Origin: Luteimonas kalidii
Lineage (GTDB): Bacteria; Pseudomonadota; Gammaproteobacteria; Xanthomonadales; Xanthomonadaceae
Assembly: GCF_029887935.1 (NCBI RefSeq)
Contig: NZ_JARXRO010000015.1
Location: 168,096 to 232,095 of the forward strand
Direction of reading: 5' to 3'
DNA length: 64,000 nt
The notes beneath the pieces were generated by a model. It saw only the letters and a list, made by a program, of their open reading frames with translations. It ran no database searches and was not told the origin of the DNA. Within the stretch, counting starts at the first letter, position 1. Each line of letters starts with the position of its first letter. The position numbers were made by a program, and so were the translations under genes. This document shows, piece after piece, positions 58,544-64,000 of this stretch.

Positions 58544-58602
58544 GGGGTCAGAGTAGACTTTCTCGGCGGTCTTAGCGAACACCGAAACGCTAGCCTGACC
58601 CC
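58544..58602. repeat. Inverted pair of GGGGTCAG units
   Basis: GGGGTCAGAGTAGACTTTCT at 58544 and, reversed, GAAACGCTAGCCTGACCCC ending at 58602. They face one another like a two-unit REP element. Confidence 0.78.
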
Positions 58603-58616
58603 TATTTTGGAGCCGC

Positions 58617-58798
58617 CTGCAGCCCCTGGCCCAGCATGGGTTCGACTCGGAAGTTGCGCTGGGCAGCGACCTGGTGAACACCGCGCTCGAGGGGGACGGC
58701 CTGCTCAAGGTCTCCGGCCGCAACCGCGACTTGGACGGCGCCGCCGAAGCCCGCGGCGCCCGCCGTGGCTCGCGCTCGAGCGCGAGCCAGCGGAGTGA
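58617..58798 (+). pseudogene. C-terminal remnant of a conserved ~150-residue hypothetical protein
   Basis: The frame starting at 58617 reads PLAQHGFDSEVALGSDLVNT and then ALEGDGLLKVSGRNRDLDGA, which I recognise as the C-terminal half of a common proteobacterial family of unknown function (pattern ALGSD-x-M-x-ALEGYGLLKV-x-G). After this the frame is lost, and the usual ending REPAE plus stop appears in another frame at 58798. No start or N-terminal half is present. The fragment is G+C-rich like the chromosome and unlike the island around it. The matching N-terminal half of the same family lies at 63245-63390. Confidence 0.65.
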
Positions 58799-58945
58799 TT
58801 ATCAGGACTCTCGGGCGGGTAAAGCCCGCGCGCCTCGCATCGCACGTTCACCGTTGCTCTTTCCGAGGATTTCGGAGCAGGTTTGGCCAATGGCTGCGCT
58901 CAATGAGCATGAAAGTTTAGACTTCGCTAAATCGCTTGGTGAGGG

Positions 58946-59236
58946 GTGTTCACTTTGAACGATCTGAGGCTTTCAACAATCTCGGAGCATCTGTCTGACG
59001 ATGACCGTAGTGCTTGGGCAAGAATGTTTCCCAGCCTTTTGGAGAAGAGTTTACTTGCTCTTGTAGTGTCAGGATGCTGCTTCATGGTGGCATGCATCTT
59101 CGCGACGCAGTGGCTGAGCAAAAGGGGACGGAGGGAATTCAATCCAGTTTCCCAGCGGTTGAGTAGGTCTGACGTCATGGATAGGGGAGGGCTAGTTCGG
59201 ATTAGTTGCCTCCGTCCCCTTTCCTCAGTGCACTAG
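58946..59236 (+). CDS. Small membrane ORF, probably truncated
   Basis: A 96-codon frame starting at GTG 58946 or TTG 58955. Residues 1-30 are polar, and one membrane helix follows (SLLALVVSGCCFMVACIFATQWL). From codon 58 on it runs through a REP-like GGGGACGGAGG unit and a second, inverted one, so its C-terminal 38 residues are probably not original. It may be the start of a lost membrane protein. Weak call. Confidence 0.35.
   Translation: MFTLNDLRLSTISEHLSDDDRSAWARMFPSLLEKSLLALVVSGCCFMVACIFATQWLSKRGRREFNPVSQRLSRSDVMDRGGLVRISCLRPLSSVH
59121..59224. repeat. Inverted pair of GGGGACGGAGG units
   Basis: AAAGGGGACGGAGGGAATTC at 59121 and, reversed, TTGCCTCCGTCCCCTTTCC at 59206-59224. The pair spans about 100 bases and ends 21 bases before the 893-residue gene. 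Confidence 0.8.
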
Positions 59237-59245
59237 GGGATTCGT

Positions 59246-61927
59246 ATGTGGACTACAGAAGGACTGATAAGTGAGAGCGACGTCGAACAAAAGTTCGTCT
59301 ATCCACTGCTGATCGCGTCGAAACCCTTGGGTGCTGGTCTCCCGACTGAGGTGATTCAGACAAAATTCAATATTCGACGGTTGCCGATAGGTAAGGGTAA
59401 GGAGCAGAAGCTCTACTTCCCTGATTACCTGCTAGTCGCTTCTGGCTATCCACTTGTTGTAATTGAAGCAAAGGGTCCGACGGAATCGGCCCAAGAGGGT
59501 TACCGCCAGGCTAGGCTTTATGCAGCCGAACTCAATGCCCTGTACCCGCATGACATAAATCCAAGTAAGTACGTCGTCGCCACCAATGGTCAGAAGCTGA
59601 TTTTCGGTCACGCGGATAGCGACACGCCAATATGCACTGCAGAGTGCGCGGGATTGGGTGTCTACTCATCGGAGATCGCTCAGCTGGTTGCTCTGATCGA
59701 GTGGAGCGCGCTCAAGGAAATGGCCTTGCGTGTCGCTGCCTTGCAGCGGCCCCAGAATCTGTTCAAGCCGCGAAGGCTGATTGGTGGAGTCGGGGTGCAG
59801 AACGAAGAAGTAGGCCGGAATGCGTTCGGCGCGACGTTAACCGCCGAGATCTCGAAGATATTCAATCCCGTCTCACAAGCCGATCGCGCAGAAGTTGTGC
59901 GAAACGCCTATGTGCCATCTCGGAGGCGGGAACGATACATCGACCCCATCGACCGTGTGATTCGTGCCGCACGGCCGCCGAGCGAAATTGATGCGCAGCG
60001 GTTTGAGGACACTTCGAAGCCGACCGAACTGGTTCGAAAGCTTCGTCAGAAGACAGAGTTAGAGCATCAAGTCATGCTGTTGGTAGGAAGTGTAGGTTCG
60101 GGCAAATCCACATTTGTCGACTATCTGCAGGAAGTAGCCCTGCCAGCTGAAATAGTTAAGTCGACCGTTTGGAGTCGGCTCAACATGAACGCCGCTCCGG
60201 TGTCGGCGCAAGAGATATACCCGTGGCTTCGCGAGCAACTGATACAGGCGTGTCGAAACTCTCTACCTAGCTTGGACTTTGACGAACTTGATGTGCTCGA
60301 GAAGCTTTATGGCGTCGAGATCTCTAAGTTCAAAAAGGGAGTGGGTCGCCTTTACGAGTCGCAGCCCGAAGTGTGGGCCGTGAAGCTTGGGGAGCAGATT
60401 CAACTGCTGCAGGCAGATGCCAACATTACGACAAACGCTCACGTGCGTTTCGCGTGTGGCGAGCGCGCGAAGCTGTGTATCGTGGTACTCGATAACTGCG
60501 ACAAGAAAAATCGTGACGAGCAACTGCTGATGTTTGAGGCCGCGCAGTGGCTGCAGAAGGAGTTTCGATGCCTAGTGATACTGCCACTACGAGACGAGAC
60601 GTACGACAATCATAAGGATCAGCCTCCGCTTGATACGGCCCTGAAGGACTTAGTCTTTCGCATAGAGCCGCCGTTATTTCAGCACGTCTTGATGAAGCGC
60701 GTGCAACTGGCGCTGAAGCAGCTCTCGACCGGTAGCGGCTCTAAGCTGCAGTTCTATCTCCCAAATGGGTTTCAGGTCGAATATCCGCCGTCAGAGCAGG
60801 CGTTCTACTTAACATCCGTCATCAAATCGCTGTTTGAACATGATCGGTTTGCGCGTCGAATGATCGTCGGGTTATCCGGGCGCAACATGCGGAGGGCTTT
60901 GGAGATATTCCTGGAGTTTTGCAATAGTGGCTATATTGGCGAGGATCAGATCTTTAAGATTCGCCAGTCAGAGGGCAATTATGTAATCCCGTTGCACCAA
61001 GTCGCGACAGTTCTTTTGCGAATGAATCGTCGTTTCTACGATAGCGATTTTTCTTACATCAAGAATATCTTCGCCGCCAACATCCACGACCCTCTTCCTG
61101 CCTATTTTTGTCGCTATATGATTTTGGGATGGTTGCGAGATAACTTCAGGCTTGTAGGTGCACGTGGATTGAAGGGATATTTTAGAAAGGCGGATGTAAA
61201 GCATGCGCTTTCTCCTTACGGGTTCGCGCCGGAGGTCCTGGATAGAGAGTTTAATTATCTACTCGCAGCGCAGTGTGTGATTGCCGAGCACCTGCGGCTC
61301 GATGGAGTGGACGACGACGACCTGGTTAGGATCGGGCCCGCAGGCTTCGTGCATCTTGATCTAATTGGAAACGTGAACTATCTAGCCGCAGTCGCTGAAG
61401 ACACTTATTTTGATGACCGATTGCAAGCCGAGCGCGTATCCTCGCGTATTCGAAATTCGGATGAACATTTGCATCTCAAGACTGCGTCCGACAACGCGGA
61501 GGAGGTGGTAGCTTTCTTGGAAGAGTGCTGGAGTCGCTTGGTTCCATCCGGAGGGATTTTCATGGCCGACGACCTGCGAAAGCGGATGACAGCGTTCTCG
61601 GATGCGCGCGAAGCGCTCAATCGCATCGCAAAGTCTCAAGCGGGAGACCCATGGTTTGATGCCGATAAGCGGCTGCAAAGAGGGAGTCGTCATCCGGTTG
61701 TGGTGGTTAATGTAAAGGAATTTGGATTTTTCGTTGAGTTTCCTGATGGCACAAGCGGGCTGGTCCATAGAAGTGCTGCGGGCGGATTCGTGCCCGAGCC
61801 TGGCGATCGCGTCGAGGTTCAGATCAATTGGGTCGATGTTATTCAGCGGAAGATTGGTCTGAGGATGACCGCGTTCCTGCAAGAGGAAGTGGGGGATGTG
61901 TTTGCGGGATCTAGCCAGAGCGGATAG
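59246..61927 (+). CDS. PD-(D/E)xK nuclease-like / P-loop ATPase / S1 domain fusion, candidate defence protein
   Basis: An 893-residue protein of lower G+C than the chromosome. The N-terminal domain (about 8-130) resembles the HsdR N-terminal nuclease domain: SESDVEQKFVYPLL, then Pro59-Asp60 in FPDYLLV and Glu74-x-Lys76 in VVIEAKGP. A P-loop NTPase follows (about 260-560): Walker A GSVGSGKST at 281-289, Walker B LCIVVLDNCDK with Asp416, and RDET at 449-452. A helical region (about 560-800) leads to a C-terminal S1 RNA-binding domain (about 814-875: VVVVNVKEFGFFVEFPDGTSGLVHRS). The nuclease residues and both Walker motifs are intact. I do not know a named system with this order. No methylase or partner gene is adjacent. 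ATG 59246 has AGGGGA upstream. Confidence 0.87.
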   Translation: MWTTEGLISESDVEQKFVYPLLIASKPLGAGLPTEVIQTKFNIRRLPIGKGKEQKLYFPDYLLVASGYPLVVIEAKGPTESAQEGYRQARLYAAELNALYPHDINPSKYVVATNGQKLIFGHADSDTPICTAECAGLGVYSSEIAQLVALIEWSALKEMALRVAALQRPQNLFKPRRLIGGVGVQNEEVGRNAFGATLTAEISKIFNPVSQADRAEVVRNAYVPSRRRERYIDPIDRVIRAARPPSEIDAQRFEDTSKPTELVRKLRQKTELEHQVMLLVGSVGSGKSTFVDYLQEVALPAEIVKSTVWSRLNMNAAPVSAQEIYPWLREQLIQACRNSLPSLDFDELDVLEKLYGVEISKFKKGVGRLYESQPEVWAVKLGEQIQLLQADANITTNAHVRFACGERAKLCIVVLDNCDKKNRDEQLLMFEAAQWLQKEFRCLVILPLRDETYDNHKDQPPLDTALKDLVFRIEPPLFQHVLMKRVQLALKQLSTGSGSKLQFYLPNGFQVEYPPSEQAFYLTSVIKSLFEHDRFARRMIVGLSGRNMRRALEIFLEFCNSGYIGEDQIFKIRQSEGNYVIPLHQVATVLLRMNRRFYDSDFSYIKNIFAANIHDPLPAYFCRYMILGWLRDNFRLVGARGLKGYFRKADVKHALSPYGFAPEVLDREFNYLLAAQCVIAEHLRLDGVDDDDLVRIGPAGFVHLDLIGNVNYLAAVAEDTYFDDRLQAERVSSRIRNSDEHLHLKTASDNAEEVVAFLEECWSRLVPSGGIFMADDLRKRMTAFSDAREALNRIAKSQAGDPWFDADKRLQRGSRHPVVVVNVKEFGFFVEFPDGTSGLVHRSAAGGFVPEPGDRVEVQINWVDVIQRKIGLRMTAFLQEEVGDVFAGSSQSG

Positions 61928-62136
61928 AGCAGAGATAACAATGGACGAGAAGGGGGCGGAGATAATTCATCCTCCATCCGGTCGTCACGGCGTCGCCGCT
62001 CGCCCCCTCTCCGGGCCGAAGCTGAGGCGATAGATTAGAGGCAGTGAGGATTATTCACGTGGACGGTTGGCCGGCTCGAACTATGAGGAGCGCTGGACGA
62101 GTCTGACGTAGCTTTCAGGTTTCCCCTACGTGACCT

Positions 62137-62165
62137 AATGGGGACGGAGGGGATTGAATCGATTT
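62137..62165. repeat. REP-like GGGGACGGAGG unit
   Basis: AATGGGGACGGAGGGGATTG then AATCGATTT. Third location of this family in the island. Confidence 0.72.
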
Positions 62166-62209
62166 ATGCCCAGCTTCCGAGCCCCTCGGTTTCGCCGCGC
62201 AGTGGTGCG

Positions 62210-62995
62210 TCAACGCTCCAGATTTGGGCGCATTTCTAGCAAGCGCTCGGCCACTGTATCGCTGTCGAGGTCGTCCCATGTCTTGCCTTCGGCCAGCAAG
62301 GCGTCGATAGCATTCCTGATGGCAGCAATCGGTGGTTTCTTGATGCCGTATCCCTCGCGGAAGTCCGGATCATCGAACTCATCCAGCAGACTCTCATAGG
62401 TGCTCCACTGGTTGAACAAGGGGTCGCCTTCGTCCCGCGCTCTCTGAATTCGGACTGCAATCAGTTGGTCCGCGTCGCGTTTAAGCAGCCCTGCGCTCGT
62501 TCTCATGCCGAAGAAGCGGAAGAACTCCTTCTGCCGGGCAGTCATCGGACGCTCCTCCCACGCCTTGCGAGCAGCTTCATCCTTGAATAGAAGAGCGATC
62601 TCATGCCGCGCCCTGGACTCGCTCATTCCACGCAACGGCCGCTTGAAGAAGCGAAGCACTTCCAGCTCATCTTCGTCGGCTGGCTCGCCTAGGCCGATCA
62701 AGTCGGATGCTTGCCCCTTGGTGAGGCGGGGAGAATGGCTGCGGCCATCATCGTCCAGGCGGTTTGACTGGAACTCGGTCATTGGATCGAAGTACCAGGC
62801 AGGGAACACATCTCCCGCCCCCAGACGTTCGGCCAGATCCCAGCGCTCCCGCAGCCAGTCTGGTATGCGTTCGGCAGAACGGCTTGCACTCTTATTCGTG
62901 AGCCCCTTTGGCGCCGGCGCGGTGCGATCGCGCCGGGAAGCTTTGAAGAGCAGGTAGATCACGCCGCCCACAACAATCAACCAGAAGAGGCTCAT
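62210..62995 (-). CDS. Membrane-anchored protein of unknown function
   Basis: A 261-residue protein with one N-terminal membrane helix (3-20, MSLFWLIVVGGVIYLLFK), a charged linker and two similar helical segments: LTKGQASDLIGLGEPADEDE (about residue 90) and MTARQKEFFRFFGMRTSAGL (about 150). Each has the order T-x-x-Q, a hydrophobic helix and then acidic residues, so they may be repeats of one short helical domain. The C-terminus (about 215-261) is acidic and helical. I do not recognise the family. It is transcribed toward the 893-residue gene and is separated from it by a REP-like unit. Confidence 0.72.
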   Translation of the reverse strand: MSLFWLIVVGGVIYLLFKASRRDRTAPAPKGLTNKSASRSAERIPDWLRERWDLAERLGAGDVFPAWYFDPMTEFQSNRLDDDGRSHSPRLTKGQASDLIGLGEPADEDELEVLRFFKRPLRGMSESRARHEIALLFKDEAARKAWEERPMTARQKEFFRFFGMRTSAGLLKRDADQLIAVRIQRARDEGDPLFNQWSTYESLLDEFDDPDFREGYGIKKPPIAAIRNAIDALLAEGKTWDDLDSDTVAERLLEMRPNLER

Positions 62996-63244
62996 GTTGA
63001 TCTCGCTCAGAGATTGGCCTAAGTGCGGACTTTCTCATGATTCGAGACACCAGCGCGCCTCAGAAGGGGGAGGCCGCAGCGTGGCCGCTGATGCGCATTG
63101 GCGGAAGGTCCCCGATGCCGGTATCGGGATTTTCCTACACGTCGGCGCACGTCCCTCGACACCCATCCCCTCCGCCCCTTGGCACCGTGCACGGGCCCGG
63201 CTCACGCCGGGCACCCACTCACACGGAATGCAAAGGAGCCTGCC

Positions 63245-63390
63245 GTGACCCAGAACCTGCTCTCGCTCACCCTGTCCGACGAGGACGTGGCCGCCGTCAA
63301 CGCCGCGCTGTCCGATCTGGAATCCCGCCTGACAGGCCTGCTGGCGCTGGACAACGCCGCCCGCCGCCAGATCACCAAGATGGGCGACAA
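63245..63390 (+). pseudogene. N-terminal part of the conserved ~150-residue hypothetical protein, cut by an IS element
   Basis: GTG 63245 has AAGGAG six bases upstream. The 48 codons read TQNLLSLTLSDEDVAAVNAA to RRQITKMGD, the start of a family whose next residues are normally a Ser/Glu-rich helix (pattern KMGDKSEAF). At 63391 the frame meets TGTAATGACCC, the IS end, and stops soon after. The C-terminal half of the same family is at 58617-58798, upstream and in the same orientation; whether this copy continues beyond the IS cannot be seen. Confidence 0.72.
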
Positions 63391-64000
63391 TGTAATGACC
63401 CAGCACTTCCTGCACAGGTCAGGCCGCTAAGGCATAGGCCTCGGCGGGGGTTTTCATGCCCAGCGCCTGGTGCGGGCGCCGGTGGTTGTAGAACTGGATC
63501 CAGTCACCGATCACGCGCATGGCGTGCTGCTGGGTCTCGAAGCGGTGCCGGTGTGCGCACTGCTCCTTCAACGTGCGGATGACGCGCTCGACCATCCCGT
63601 TCTGCTGCGGGCAGTGCGGGGTGATGAACTCCTGCTTGAGCCCGTAGCCTCGCACCAGCCTCGTGTAGTGCCGACTGGTGAACACCAGGCCATTGTCGGA
63701 GCGCAGCAGGAACGGCACGGGCACGCGTCCCAGCGTGCCGTAGCGGATGATCAACGCCTGCTCCAGCGCGGCCGCCGCCGTGCTGGCCTTGCCACTGCGC
63801 GACAGCTGCCAGCCCAGCAACTGCCGGGTGTGGCAGTCGATCACCAGGGCCAGGGTCAGCCAGCCATCACGACCGCCCCAGATGCGGCACAGGTCGGTTG
63901 CCCAGCGCTGGTCGGGAGACGTGGCCACCGACGGCAGCGCCTGGATCCGGGGACGGTGGCCGATCGCGCGCTTGCGCACCTGCCAGCCCTTGAGCTGGAA
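63391..64000 (-). mobile_element. IS3-family insertion sequence, cut by the window end
   Basis: The element begins with TGTAATGACCC at 63391, which is where the host frame breaks; a TG terminus fits IS3 elements. The transposase is encoded toward this end. The other end, the orfA part and the target duplication lie outside the window. Confidence 0.75.
63419..64000 (-). CDS. IS3-family transposase (OrfB-type rve integrase core), 5' end outside window
   Basis: 194 codons are visible, with no start, because the frame is open to the window edge. The DDE triad is complete: Asp in QRWATDLCRIWG, Asp in LLRSDNGLVF and Glu in NGMVERVIRTLKEQC. The closing HRRPHQALGMKTPAEA is typical of IS3 and related elements. 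It catalyses cut-and-copy transposition. The matching OrfA would be to the right. Confidence 0.9.
   Translation of the reverse strand, partial: FQLKGWQVRKRAIGHRPRIQALPSVATSPDQRWATDLCRIWGGRDGWLTLALVIDCHTRQLLGWQLSRSGKASTAAAALEQALIIRYGTLGRVPVPFLLRSDNGLVFTSRHYTRLVRGYGLKQEFITPHCPQQNGMVERVIRTLKEQCAHRHRFETQQHAMRVIGDWIQFYNHRRPHQALGMKTPAEAYALAA

Larger units (their letters stand above)
58236..58945. other. Gene-poor stretch with REP-like units and a gene remnant
   Basis: About 710 bases without an intact gene. It holds REP-like units of two families (58214-58247, 58383-58402, 58505-58525, 58544-58602), a G+C-rich pseudogene fragment (58617-58798) and an A+T-richer leader before the small ORF at 58946. 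Confidence 0.7.

Noticed and set aside
58445..58958. Two open frames in the gap after the cupin-like gene
   Set aside because: They run through REP-like units and the frameshifted remnant, so they are not intact genes.

Overview
The window is a chromosomal segment of a high-G+C gammaproteobacterium, most likely of the Xanthomonadaceae/Lysobacteraceae (Luteimonas/Lysobacter/Xanthomonas type). The grounds are a his operon led by a TrpR-like regulator, a DUF2388-DUF4105 pair, methionine-salvage genes in the order mtnB-mtnD-mtnC, a FeoA-FeoB-Cys-rich protein trio, and REP-like palindromes of the GTAGCCCGGATAAGG type. No rRNA, tRNA or CRISPR array was seen. Layout: 1-841 is the 3' part of hutH. 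1507-9043 is a complete, tightly overlapped histidine operon (trpR-like regulator, then hisG, D, C, B, H, A, F, IE) behind a palindromic operator. 9094-16646 holds a membrane diguanylate cyclase, a metallophosphoesterase, a cupin-like protein, a legumain-like C13 peptidase and the methionine-salvage genes. 16704-26809 holds NhaC, an APC permease, a Nudix hydrolase, a HAD phosphatase, SerA divergent from a D-2-hydroxyglutarate dehydrogenase, and a DUF2388/DUF4105 secreted pair. From 27 kb to 56.7 kb, genes for leucine and branched-chain acyl-CoA breakdown (SDR, HMG-CoA lyase, both MCC subunits, methylglutaconyl-CoA hydratase, thiolase, isovaleryl-CoA dehydrogenase, leucine dehydrogenase, IcmF) alternate with unrelated genes (feoAB, bactofilin, GH8 xylanase, alanine-rich lipoproteins, an autotransporter protease, a phospholipase D-like synthase). 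A DUF559 endonuclease gene bracketed by inverted repeats sits exactly between the hydratase and MCC-alpha genes. 56.7-63.4 kb is an accessory island of visibly lower G+C. It has a two-gene cassette (two-helix membrane protein plus cupin-like protein), an 893-residue protein that joins a PD-(D/E)xK nuclease-like domain, a P-loop ATPase and an S1 domain, a membrane-anchored unknown, many REP-like sequences, and two separate fragments of one gene family at its edges. An IS3-type element, cut by the window end, interrupts the right-hand fragment. How the parts work together: the his operon turns PRPP and ATP into histidine under probable feedback by a TrpR-type repressor, next to histidine degradation (hut). 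The leucine genes take leucine to acetyl-CoA and acetoacetate, while IcmF handles branched acyl-CoAs. The 893-residue protein is the best candidate here for an undescribed, probably anti-phage or anti-plasmid, system; this is an inference from its domains and its setting.
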